Made by a program: the position numbers and the translations under genes. This document shows, piece by piece, positions 25,526 through 34,263 of a DNA stretch of 61,700 nt (positions are counted from its first letter, which is position 1; the number at the start of each line of letters is the position of its first letter). Below the pieces are notes generated by a model, which ran no database searches, was not told where the DNA came from, and saw only the letters and a list, made by a program, of their open reading frames with translations. Origin of the DNA: Gammaproteobacteria bacterium (GTDB lineage Bacteria > Pseudomonadota > Gammaproteobacteria > SZUA-229); assembly GCA_029882215.1 (NCBI GenBank), contig JAOULC010000004.1, forward strand, positions 1 through 61,700. Direction: 5' to 3'.

Positions 25526-28471
25526 TTATTCAGACTTAAGTTTTTTTCTTAAATTTTCTTTCAGACGCCTTGTCTGTTCTCTTTGCTTTTTGGCCTGTCT
25601 CTCGGCAGTCAGTCTGACCAGCTCATAAACATCCAGTATAAGAGAAATTCTGCCATCACCGATAATCGTTGCTCCAGAAAAGCCACTCTTATCCTGTACA
25701 TAATCTACCAGCGGTTTGATTACAACTTCATCCTGCCCCATCATTTCATCTACGACAAAACCAACTCGTTGTCCGCCTGAACTGACAATGACAACATATA
25801 ATTTATTTGTATTTGCATCAGAATCAATATTAAAGATATGTGACAATCTGAAAACAGGCAGCGTTTGGCCACGCAAATAAATAACTTCTACACCTTCAAC
25901 TGTCGATATTTCCTCTACATTTATCCGCACACTTTCGTCTACGTTTGCTAATGGAATAGCAAAAACATCATTACCTGTGCGAATCATCAGCGCATGAATA
26001 ATCGCAAGTGTAAGCGGAATCTTAACCCGCATTCTGGTTCCTGCACCCGGTTTAGTATCTATTACCAATGAACCATTTAGCTTTTCGATGTTTTTACGAA
26101 CCACATCCATTCCAACACCACGACCCGAGGTACTTGACACTTTACCCGCTGTAGAGAACCCTGCCGTAAGAATGATTTTGTTTATGTCAGGCGCTGACAT
26201 TCTCTCTAACTCATCAGCCGAAAATAAACCTTTTTCTATTGCCTTACTCTTGATCTTTTGATGATCAAGTCCACGCCCGTCATCCGTTACTTCGATGACT
26301 ATATTGTTACTTTCCTGATAGGCATTCAGCATTAAGTTAGCTTCAGCCTGCTTACCTAGCAGTTTACGCTCATCCATCGTTTCAATACCATGATCGACGG
26401 CGTTTCTAATAATGTGCACTAACGGATCTGAAAGTTCTTCAACAATCATCTTATCGAGTTCAGTCTCCTCACCTTTTACAATCAGGTTTACTTTTTTAGC
26501 TGAGTTATGTGTCAGATCATGAACCAGTCTGGGGTAACGATTAAATATCTGGGAAATGGGCAACATACGCATCTTCATGACACCTTCCTGGAGTTCATTA
26601 GATGTTCTTCCTAAACCGGAGATCGCTTCACCCAAACGATAATTAAATGTCCGGAGCATTTTCAGTTCTTTCTGATCAAGATTGAGTGATTCTTTTAAGT
26701 ATCGCTGTAAGGTACTAAGCTCATTTTGTAACTGAACAAAATAAGAGCGATCTACAACAAGTTCACCGACCTGATTCATTAGTGTATCGATCTTATCGGA
26801 GTCAACTCTGAGGCTCCTTTTTGTTTTGTTTTCTTTATTTTCACGCTGCGACCGCCTTTCTTCAAACAGACGCCTCTCTTCAGAAATAACGCGCCTGTCA
26901 GCGTATGTACGCCGCTCTGGCACAACCTGTTTAAGCGGTTTTTTTGCCGGTGTTTGCTGAACCTGGGTCGCCGTATTTGTCTCTTTTGTAGCCGAAGAAA
27001 CCATGACATCGTATACTTGATTTAATGTTTCATACTCTGCTTTAGTTACCTCATGGATTGGCTGACTCAACGCAGTACTTAACTGTCCAAATAATGCATC
27101 ATCGATCTGACTGTTAATAGATTCATCCAGTGCAGCACTTAATTCGTCGATAGCCGAAGCATCTGTTGATGGGACAGGTATATCATCTGTAATAACAGGG
27201 GCTGGCGTCTTCTGGAGTTCATTATCGGTAGTACTTACAAAAGCAACATCAGGAAAAAGCTGTTTTAGTTCTGCAAGATAAAAATCCATAAAGGACAGGC
27301 TAACTTCATCACCCTTGGCGTAAGCTTTTGCAGCCTGTGTCAACGTTTCAGACCACCCTGCATAGAACTCTGAAACTTCTTCATAGCCCATATAGTTAGC
27401 TGATGACGTTAGTTTATCGATAATGCCGATTGTGCTCTGTATATGAGATGCATTATTGACTGTGTCAGACGGCTCTTGAAACATCTTCTCTAAAGCAGAT
27501 ACACTGTCTTGCAATTGTTTAGTGAAAATAGAAAATAACTCTTCATCATTTTCTTCTTGTATACCGACACCCGAAATTGATTTTTTTACTTCCTTAGGCA
27601 TATCACTGTCAGGTGATATATCCGCTGATTCAGTCGACTGGGGATTAGTTTCAGTGTCTTTATCCTGTTTTAGCTGCGGGTAAAACTGCATTAGCTCAGC
27701 GAAATAAAACTCCATAAAAGACAAAGAAATCTCTTTGCCTTTTGTCAGTTCCTTTAATGCCTGTTGTATGGTTTCAGCCCAGCCGCTACAAAATTCAGCA
27801 ATTTCTTCGTAGCCCATGTAGTTAGCTGATAATCTAAGCTTTTCGATGGCATCAAAGCAGCTTGTTAAACGCTGCTGCTTATCTTCCGAATTATCAATAT
27901 TATCCAGTGCACCTTTAATAACAGAAGACTGTGTATTCACTTGATTGAGGTAGATCGACAATAGCTCTTCGTCATTTTCTTCACTTAAATCATTATTCTG
28001 TGATTTAAGTGAAGCATCAAGTGAGGTCATAGCAGTTGTCTTAGTTATATCTTGCTGAGTAAATTCAGATGTACCTTCAAGCGCTGTTCCGTCCAGGATA
28101 GATGATAGTTTATCGAGCAGATCATCAACAGAAGACTCTTCTGTCTGTGTTCGTTCGAGCTCTTTTACCAACTGAATAATCCGGTCTCTGGCTTCTATTA
28201 GAGTCTCTATGATAAATGGAGTTGCGACCATTGTTGCATCACGTAATTTATCCATCAGATCTTCGAGCCGGTGAGTCAGCTCCGATATTCTCTTTATGCC
28301 AATAAACTGAGCAGAGCCCTTGATTGTGTGAACAGGCCTGAATAACTCATTCAGAATCTCAAGATCATCCGGGCTCTCGACTAACTGAAGTAGCAGAGTC
28401 TCCATCTCTTCGAGATGTTCTGTGGCTTCGACAATAAAATCGGGAAGCTGTGATAATTCAATTTCACTCAT
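25526..28471 (-). CDS. cheA: Chemosensory histidine kinase CheA, with two extra Hpt-like repeats
   Basis: A 981-residue CheA, much longer than the 650-residue E. coli protein. P1 carries the phospho-acceptor H48 in 'RPVHTIKGSAQFIG'. Residues about 165-260 and 305-410 are two related helical units, each with 'SANYMGYEE' and a 'SFMxFYxAEL' tail; they resemble Hpt domains but have Glu or Asp where the His should be. A charged linker (about 520-560, many Arg and Glu) leads to the P3 dimerisation helices ('IDTLMNQVGELVV'), the P4 ATPase ('HIIRNAVDHGIE', 'VTDDGRGLD', 'TSGRGVGMDVV') and the P5 CheW-like domain. It should feed phosphate to CheY and the receiver proteins of the same operon. Confidence 0.93.
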   Translation of the reverse strand: MSEIELSQLPDFIVEATEHLEEMETLLLQLVESPDDLEILNELFRPVHTIKGSAQFIGIKRISELTHRLEDLMDKLRDATMVATPFIIETLIEARDRIIQLVKELERTQTEESSVDDLLDKLSSILDGTALEGTSEFTQQDITKTTAMTSLDASLKSQNNDLSEENDEELLSIYLNQVNTQSSVIKGALDNIDNSEDKQQRLTSCFDAIEKLRLSANYMGYEEIAEFCSGWAETIQQALKELTKGKEISLSFMEFYFAELMQFYPQLKQDKDTETNPQSTESADISPDSDMPKEVKKSISGVGIQEENDEELFSIFTKQLQDSVSALEKMFQEPSDTVNNASHIQSTIGIIDKLTSSANYMGYEEVSEFYAGWSETLTQAAKAYAKGDEVSLSFMDFYLAELKQLFPDVAFVSTTDNELQKTPAPVITDDIPVPSTDASAIDELSAALDESINSQIDDALFGQLSTALSQPIHEVTKAEYETLNQVYDVMVSSATKETNTATQVQQTPAKKPLKQVVPERRTYADRRVISEERRLFEERRSQRENKENKTKRSLRVDSDKIDTLMNQVGELVVDRSYFVQLQNELSTLQRYLKESLNLDQKELKMLRTFNYRLGEAISGLGRTSNELQEGVMKMRMLPISQIFNRYPRLVHDLTHNSAKKVNLIVKGEETELDKMIVEELSDPLVHIIRNAVDHGIETMDERKLLGKQAEANLMLNAYQESNNIVIEVTDDGRGLDHQKIKSKAIEKGLFSADELERMSAPDINKIILTAGFSTAGKVSSTSGRGVGMDVVRKNIEKLNGSLVIDTKPGAGTRMRVKIPLTLAIIHALMIRTGNDVFAIPLANVDESVRINVEEISTVEGVEVIYLRGQTLPVFRLSHIFNIDSDANTNKLYVVIVSSGGQRVGFVVDEMMGQDEVVIKPLVDYVQDKSGFSGATIIGDGRISLILDVYELVRLTAERQAKKQREQTRRLKENLRKKLKSE

Positions 28472-28533
28472 TTATTTTTCCATAATTCAGTGTACTAATA
28501 CTGTCTGATCAATTAAAAACAGCAACAGAATCA

Positions 28534-28884
28534 TTACTTTTGAGCTAACTCTAGTATTTGATCCGGATCATGTTTATTGGCAAGGCCTATTGCACCAATA
28601 CGATCAACCTCATCCCGGTATTTTTCTTCATCAAGGTTTGAAAGAATCAGAATCCGGGCAGCCTTATCAAACTCGAGGATTTCTTTTGCTGCTGTTAAAC
28701 CGTCCATACCGCGCATAGTGATATCCATCGTCACAAGGTCAGGGTTTAATTCTTTATACATTTCTATAGATTCAAGACCATTGCTTGCCAAACCTATAAT
28801 CGAGTGCCCTGCTTCCTCAAATATTTTTACAAGCATTTTTCTCATAATAGTAGAGTCATCTACAATTAATATTGTCTGAGTCAT
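28534..28884 (-). CDS. cheY: CheY-type single-domain response regulator
   Basis: A 116-residue stand-alone receiver. Acidic pair D9-D10, phospho-acceptor D54, the Ser/Thr switch S82 ('LILSNLD') and the conserved K104 are present. Two positions are unusual: the loop after the Asp reads 'DITMRGMDG', with Arg in place of the near-invariant Pro, and K104 is followed by His instead of Pro. Both loops neighbour the phosphorylation site and the face used by partners. It sits between cheW and cheA, so it is probably the diffusible output of this array, but the target (flagellar motor, pilus motor or another protein) is not shown. Confidence 0.9.
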   Translation of the reverse strand: MTQTILIVDDSTIMRKMLVKIFEEAGHSIIGLASNGLESIEMYKELNPDLVTMDITMRGMDGLTAAKEILEFDKAARILILSNLDEEKYRDEVDRIGAIGLANKHDPDQILELAQK

Positions 28885-28921
28885 TATTTAGTAACCTGTT
28901 TAGAAGTCTTTTTAATATCCA

Positions 28922-29461
28922 TCAAATCATATCGTTTTCAGTTAGTATCAGCGCATCATCATCCATTTCTTTTAGTAGTTTCTGCTCTTCATTAAACAGT
29001 ACTAAGTCAAAATCAAGAATAATGATGAGTTTGCCTGCTATCTCACAGACTCCCTCTATATACTGGCTTTCAAGACCTGAAACAATAATTTCAGGTGCCA
29101 TTTCAACACGCGCCTCTTCAATCTTTAAAACCTCTGTTACCTTATCAACTATAAAACCGACGACTTTGTTTTCGATATTTAAGATCAGAGTCCAGCATTT
29201 CTTTTCAGAGGTTTCTTTATTGTAAAGATTAAGGCGTTTACGTAAATCAATAACCGGCACGATATTGCCACGAAGGTTAAGTACACCTTCAATGAATTCA
29301 GGTGCATTTGGAACCCGTGTAACATTCGCAGAGCGAAGTATCTCCTGCACCATTAATATATCGACACCAAAATGCTCATTTGCCACGCCAAAGCCAACAA
29401 GCTGCACAAGGCCTTCATCTTCTGAGTCTTCAGCCTCATCGATGTTAAAATTATCTGACAT
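28922..29461 (-). CDS. cheW: CheW coupling protein
   Basis: A 179-residue single CheW domain that joins CheA to receptors in the array. Motifs are 'LVQLVGFGVANEHFGVDIL', in which the strand and following turn match CheW, 'RVPNAPEFIEGVLNLRGN' split across the receptor-binding groove, 'IVPVIDLRKRL' and 'VDKVTEVLKI'. It has N- and C-terminal acidic tails ('DEAEDSEDEG' and 'ETEND'-like ends) but no receiver, so it is not CheV. GGAG precedes the ATG. It follows the MCP gene by 90 bases and is followed by cheY after 37. Confidence 0.93.
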   Translation of the reverse strand: MSDNFNIDEAEDSEDEGLVQLVGFGVANEHFGVDILMVQEILRSANVTRVPNAPEFIEGVLNLRGNIVPVIDLRKRLNLYNKETSEKKCWTLILNIENKVVGFIVDKVTEVLKIEEARVEMAPEIIVSGLESQYIEGVCEIAGKLIIILDFDLVLFNEEQKLLKEMDDDALILTENDMI

Positions 29462-29551
29462 TATGGAATTCTCCTCAGTTACAGGGACAACATAAAACTA
29501 TTGCTGAACAAAATTTTATATCCGGTTGTCCCTTCATCATGATGTTGCAAT

Positions 29552-31582
29552 TTAGAATTTGAACTGCGAAATCTTAGCTGTCAAATCATCTGATTGCTTT
29601 TTCAATGATTCAGTAACCTGTACAACCGTACCGGCACCTTCCACGGTTTGTGTTGCAGCTTGCGCTGATTCACTTGACAGTTTAATGATAGCTTTGGCAC
29701 GCTGCGCCTGCATCTCGGTCATCTGCGTCATCTCAACACCCCGTTTAACAACGCCATCCATGTCTTGTGAGATATCTTGTACGCTTCGGCCTGAATCGAT
29801 GATCAGGTTGACGATCAATTTGGCAAATTCTTCCAGCTTGTTCAGTGCTTCTTCTGCTTCTCTTCGACGCTGTCCCTGCTCATTTGCCATTAAACCGATC
29901 TTCTGAGCCATTTCATTCAGTTCTTGCATCAAGTTCTGGACATCATTGGTACTCATTGTCAGCGTTGAAGACGCCGCATTGATCGCGTTGATTGCTTCAA
30001 TGTTTAACTTACCACCTTCATCAATCCTTGCCAGTGCTGCCTGTGACTGATCCGAAAGCTTTACACCCTCGATTACGTTAGAAGATGAATCTTTAATTAA
30101 CTGGGTAATCTCCTTAGCCGCTTCTGATGAGCGCTGAGCGAGTTTACCAACCTCGTCCGCAACCACCGCGAAGCCTTTACCATGTGCACCGGCTCGGGCC
30201 GCCTCTACTGCTGCATTAAGTGCCAGTAAGTTAGTCTGTTCTGCGATCTCTGTGATTACACCAATGATTTCAGAGATCTGGTCGGATGATTCAGCAATCT
30301 TACGCATACCCTGTACGGATGCTTCTACCGATGTACGGCCTTCTTCTGCTGCTATTAATGCCGCATTACCATATTCACTGGCCTTGATTACAGCGCCACG
30401 CATCTCATCCACCGCTTCGGCCATTTCATTGATCGAACTGGTTACCCGGACAACCATGACGCCCTGATTTCTCGCGTTATCCACAACCTTGGCACCTGTT
30501 TCACCCATGGTACCTACGGTATGCAGTGCGGTGGTTACCTCGTTATCCTGATCTTTGGCCGCTTTTTCAACGTTCTGCATTTTCTCTAATAAACCTTCGA
30601 TGGTTTTCTGCGAGGTTTCCGCTGCCGTCGCCTGTCCAGCCACCGCTTGTGATACCAAAGTAGCTGTATTACCCATGTCGGTGATTACTTTTTCAGATGT
30701 ACGACTACGTTCAAGCTCACCCTGCGCCCTTTGTCTGTTTGCGCCAGCTCGTTGTGCCACATCGTCTGCTCCTGATGTTACTTCTTTTGTAGTAGTAACC
30801 ACTGAGCCGATAATTTCACGGAAGTTTTTAAGTAATGAATTCAAGGCATGTGATGTCTGGCCTATTTCATCTCCGCTACGTACCGGTACCTGAAGTGTCA
30901 GGTCGCGAGTTTCATTAATGTGACGTATGGTTTCGGTCATTTCACGAACAGGGCGGGTAATACCCCGGATAACAATAAAACTTAATACTAATAGCAATGC
31001 AATCGCCGATGGTAATGCGATAAACATTGTATTTATTGCCTGAGCGATGATTGCGTGCATCTCAGCCGTTGCAGTTTTAGTTTGTGACTCTAAGCTTTTA
31101 GTCAAGTCTGTCAGTGCCTTTAAAAATGGCCCGTCATTTATTTTTACAATCGCATCACGCTCTTCTGCTGTCTTGCCTTCATTAACCAGCCTTTTGACGT
31201 CATCATTCGCTTTACCATAAGTACTCAGCAGCTCAGATAAAGCCGTTAAAGCTTTATCTTCGACCTGATTTACACCCAGAGCCCGGTATGCATCAAGTGC
31301 TTTTTTTGTAGCATTTGCAAGCTCAATATACTGTTCGTGATATTTATGCTGCCCACGTAGCACGTAGTTTTTAAATACGTGAATACCACCTCCATAGCCT
31401 ATGTCTTTACGTATCTCGACCAGATGGGCCTCTTTCTTATATACACCGGAAATAAACTCATTCCATTGTTTATCAGCTGTAGTCAAACTGAAGTACGCCA
31501 TAACACCGATGACAATTAGCACGACGGCTGCCACCAGAGTCAGACCGGAAAGCTTTACGCCCAGTCCTATATTTTTAAACAT
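29552..31582 (-). CDS. Methyl-accepting chemotaxis protein (transmembrane receptor)
   Basis: A 676-residue receptor: TM1 (about 10-31), a periplasmic helical domain of about 150 residues, TM2 (about 183-206), HAMP (to about 260) and a long cytoplasmic hairpin. The signalling tip '[21 protein letters not shown]' is seen in two parts and is canonical. The periplasmic domain carries '[16 protein letters not shown]' near residue 65, a Gly-rich, His-containing motif that I associate with other proteobacterial sensors, with unknown ligand. The ATG at 31582 is chosen for AAGGAG seven bases upstream. There is no C-terminal pentapeptide for CheR/CheB tethering. It is the only receptor in the window and should start the main operon. 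Confidence 0.95.
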   Translation of the reverse strand: MFKNIGLGVKLSGLTLVAAVVLIVIGVMAYFSLTTADKQWNEFISGVYKKEAHLVEIRKDIGYGGGIHVFKNYVLRGQHKYHEQYIELANATKKALDAYRALGVNQVEDKALTALSELLSTYGKANDDVKRLVNEGKTAEERDAIVKINDGPFLKALTDLTKSLESQTKTATAEMHAIIAQAINTMFIALPSAIALLLVLSFIVIRGITRPVREMTETIRHINETRDLTLQVPVRSGDEIGQTSHALNSLLKNFREIIGSVVTTTKEVTSGADDVAQRAGANRQRAQGELERSRTSEKVITDMGNTATLVSQAVAGQATAAETSQKTIEGLLEKMQNVEKAAKDQDNEVTTALHTVGTMGETGAKVVDNARNQGVMVVRVTSSINEMAEAVDEMRGAVIKASEYGNAALIAAEEGRTSVEASVQGMRKIAESSDQISEIIGVITEIAEQTNLLALNAAVEAARAGAHGKGFAVVADEVGKLAQRSSEAAKEITQLIKDSSSNVIEGVKLSDQSQAALARIDEGGKLNIEAINAINAASSTLTMSTNDVQNLMQELNEMAQKIGLMANEQGQRRREAEEALNKLEEFAKLIVNLIIDSGRSVQDISQDMDGVVKRGVEMTQMTEMQAQRAKAIIKLSSESAQAATQTVEGAGTVVQVTESLKKQSDDLTAKISQFKF

Positions 31583-31713
31583 GAGCAATCTCCTTACTTA
31601 TACGAAAAGTATTTTTATTAGTAACAGGGAAATGATGAACACACCCTGATTCAGAATTTGTTTGTCCAGTGAAATGAGTCCGCACTGTTTCAATCTCCGC
31701 TTAACTGTCTATT

Positions 31714-31749
31714 TTTAAAAACCATAAAGCTGGTTGTATTTTAACCAGC
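31714..31749 (-). terminator. Terminator between CheB-like 2 and the MCP gene
   Basis: On the minus strand a 7-bp stem (GCTGGTT with AACCAGC, 7-base loop) is followed by TTTATGGTTTTT, just after the CheB-like 2 gene. It suggests that CheB-like 2 is a separate transcript and that the MCP-led operon has its own promoter in the following 130 bases. Confidence 0.65.
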
Positions 31750-31823
31750 ACACTATTTTTCACTAATCTGGTAGCATATTTGGCAATTCAGACCCACTTT
31801 TTCTAATTCCTGTTGATATCAGT

Positions 31824-32864
31824 CTAGTTGACCAGTTTATTAATGCCAGCCGCTATTCTTGAATCTGTTTCTACAATAGCTACCTGGCTTCTTGACATCG
31901 CTATTTCAACCATTTCATTACAGAGGCAGCTACTTGGATCCTGAGCAAGTGCCGTTCCACCTACTCTAATTATCTCTTCAAGCCCTTCAGCACCATCCTC
32001 TCCCAAACCTGACAGTATGACGCCTACGGCATGATCTTTAATAGATTCAGCTGTGGAAAAAAACAGCATATCAATAGCACCGCGACGATTTATAAAAGGC
32101 GCAGAGCTGATATGCAAAACATAGTCTTCGAGCTCACTATGGACACTCATATAATTATCACCAGAGCTAATATAACAACATCCAGGCTTAATGACTTCGT
32201 TATGCGCTGCATGTTTAACCTCGACCTGACTATAGCTGTTTAAATAACCAATAAACGCATCAACAAATTCTGTAGGTACATGCAGTGACACCAGATAAGC
32301 AACGCCGGGAGAGCTGCTCAGTTGCGGGATAATTTTTAACAGCGCGCCATAACCACCTTCAGCTGCGCCCAATGCAACTAAGTGATGACAATGGTTATTA
32401 TTAAAATCAGCTTTTGTTTGTTCATTACCAGATTTGTGACGGATATACTTTATCGCACCTAACTCGACTTTAGCTGCGTACTCTACTCTACTTCGGATTG
32501 CCTGCTTTTGTTCTTCAAGGCTAATATCGGATATCGCGGATGGCTTGGAGATAAAATCAACTGCTCCATAACGCAGGGCATCAAAGGTAATTTTCGCACC
32601 CTCCTGAGCCAGGCTGCTTAACATAATCGTAGGTACAGGCTGATCAATCATTATCCGCTTAAGTGTACTAATGCCATCGAGCTCTGGCATATTAATGTCC
32701 AGCGTTATGACATCTGGCTTAAATACATCGAGTAATGCAAGTGCTTCAAAACCATCAGACGCCGTTTCGATCATGATATTTTCATCATCAGCAAAAATAC
32801 CGACGAGAGCATCTCTCATCAGCTTTGAGTCATCGACAATCAGTAACCGCAATGCACTTTCCAT
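31824..32864 (-). CDS. CheB-like protein 2, catalytic serine replaced by alanine
   Basis: A 346-residue CheB-type protein: receiver (1-125; D11-D12, phospho-acceptor D56, 'SKPS' Lys) and CheB-fold domain (160-346). Where CheB has the nucleophile in IGASTGG this one reads 'LGAAEGG', so the Ser is A168. The His is kept (H195 in 'VSLHVP') and the Asp is kept ('SGLGEDG'). Without the Ser, esterase and deamidase activity is not expected. A TTG ten codons upstream extends the frame; the ATG at 32864 was chosen by alignment with the receiver start, although neither start has a good Shine-Dalgarno. It differs from CheB-like 1 in which catalytic residue is lost, so the two decayed or specialised separately. 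Confidence 0.82.
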   Translation of the reverse strand: MESALRLLIVDDSKLMRDALVGIFADDENIMIETASDGFEALALLDVFKPDVITLDINMPELDGISTLKRIMIDQPVPTIMLSSLAQEGAKITFDALRYGAVDFISKPSAISDISLEEQKQAIRSRVEYAAKVELGAIKYIRHKSGNEQTKADFNNNHCHHLVALGAAEGGYGALLKIIPQLSSSPGVAYLVSLHVPTEFVDAFIGYLNSYSQVEVKHAAHNEVIKPGCCYISSGDNYMSVHSELEDYVLHISSAPFINRRGAIDMLFFSTAESIKDHAVGVILSGLGEDGAEGLEEIIRVGGTALAQDPSSCLCNEMVEIAMSRSQVAIVETDSRIAAGINKLVN

Positions 32865-33650
32865 CGTTTTTATATAACTTTTATTGTCTAGCAATTTATT
32901 ACAATCTTAGCCGTTAAAAAACGGTGCTAAGCCGGACATATATAGGACACATCCTGACTGTTAGATGCATTTTATATAAACATTTATTGATATTTAACAT
33001 TAGACAATCTTAGTATAAAAAAAGAGTCTAGTACAAATAATCTGAGAATTTTTTTCAAAATCGGTTGTTTTTTAACCAAAAAAAACATACTTTAACTTAA
33101 CACGATAAATTATTGTTTTATTTGGAAATAACTATCTAAGATATACTCGATAAATAAAAGTAAAAAAAACCAAGGACATCAAATACTTAATTGTGTCCGG
33201 TTGAATCATCCAGACAAACAAGCGGATTCATTAAGTCAACTGATGATAAATTGACAGGTTAAATTTAAAAAAAGACTGGCTTAGAATAATTGCGATACTT
33301 AGGCTTGCTTTTATATATTTTAGTCTGATCTACAGGCACCAGCTACCTACAAAAACTTGAAATCGGCTGCAATTACCCCAGTATTTAAAAGGATACTCTT
33401 TAATGATAAAGCTGTAAACAACAGCAGTCTCCGTTTTGACAGAAAATGGTTTAATTGACTTCAAATACGATAATGAGAAGCCAGACTGGACTGGCTGTCG
33501 CAGCCTTTCGGAGAGAAAGAATTCATTGACTCAGAATTTCGCATATTCCTTATGCATCAATTTAATACTGAACTAAAAGCAAAATAGCCATCGTGGCTTG
33601 TTGACAGCAACGATGGCTTTTTGATTAGGCATAAACTTTTATTTACAGGG
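32865..33650. other. Large gap between CheB-like 2 and hemerythrin
   Basis: 786 bases without a supported gene, the longest empty stretch in the window and lying inside the signalling island. It is AT-rich at the left. The only clear structure is the hairpin at 33586-33622. On the plus strand several GGA trinucleotides occur (near 33172, 33223, 33391, 33487 and 33511), which could be CsrA sites in an unannotated transcript, but their number is not far above chance. No riboswitch core that I know was found. Confidence 0.4.
33586..33622. terminator. Hairpin terminator, stronger on the plus strand
   Basis: A perfect 9-bp stem (AGCCATCGT with ACGATGGCT, 15-base loop) followed on the plus strand by TTTTT and on the minus strand by ATTTTGCTTTT. 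The hemerythrin gene ends at 33651 on the minus strand, so it can serve as its terminator. The better T-run faces the plus strand, where no gene is annotated upstream, which would fit a small RNA ending here. Confidence 0.6.
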
Positions 33651-34061
33651 TTAGTTAATACCGGCGGCGTTAACAGTGGCTGTATATTTTTGATCCATTA
33701 CCAGAATATGCTCCTTTAACCAGTCAATACCTGTCTTAGTCACTTTAGGAACTACAAAAATAGCCATACCAGAAGCAGCTTCTTCTTGATATTCAACCAT
33801 CTTGTTAACGAAATTGACATGCGATCTTTTCTGACTGTCCAGTGCTGAATAATTAACACGCTCCAGCATTTTCTCTTCTTCTCCAAAGTGGTAACGTGTG
33901 TAATCAATCAGCTCGCTAATTTCTTTAGTTACAACCTCTTCCCCTGTTCCCGCTTTAGCCGCTTCGTGGAGTTTGTTTAAAATATCAAACAGCTTTTTGT
34001 GATGATTATCCATCGCAAGTACATTAACACTGTATTCATCTTTCCAGTTAAATAAAGCCAT
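33651..34061 (-). CDS. Bacteriohemerythrin with one iron-ligand His replaced by Gln
   Basis: A 136-residue single-domain hemerythrin, an O2-binding diiron protein of the cytoplasm. Ligand positions by comparison with the family: H21, H58, E62, H81, H118 and D123 are present ('DNHHKKLF', 'RYHFGEEE', 'KEHILVMD'). The seventh, four residues before H81, is Q77 (codon CAG), where His is normal; the segment reads 'LDSQKRSHVNF'. So one iron site may be weakened. The ATG has AAGAGATAAG upstream, a good binding site. Hemerythrins are often found with chemosensory genes as oxygen sensors or carriers. Upstream is the trigger-factor paralogue, in divergent orientation. Confidence 0.9.
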   Translation of the reverse strand: MALFNWKDEYSVNVLAMDNHHKKLFDILNKLHEAAKAGTGEEVVTKEISELIDYTRYHFGEEEKMLERVNYSALDSQKRSHVNFVNKMVEYQEEAASGMAIFVVPKVTKTGIDWLKEHILVMDQKYTATVNAAGIN

Positions 34062-34263
34062 AGCTTATCTCTTTTGTCATATAATTTTAGTCAGTGTAAG
34101 TTTGAGACTGATGCCATCCGATTGCCTATTCAAACTTTTCTTCAATTTAGATGTTATAGTCCATAACCTAAAAACTAGTACAATATAAATTAAATTTCAA
34201 TATAATTTAAACAGAACGTCACATATTATCAACCTATCGTCCAATATTACTGAGTCTTGCTAA

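Noticed and set aside
24417-32864. Calling both CheB-like genes active cheB
   Set aside because: Both lack the catalytic serine and one also lacks the histidine, so the gene symbol would mislead.
32865-33650. Cyclic di-GMP riboswitch in the long gap
   Set aside because: The conserved GEMM core sequence is not present on the plus strand where the terminator points.
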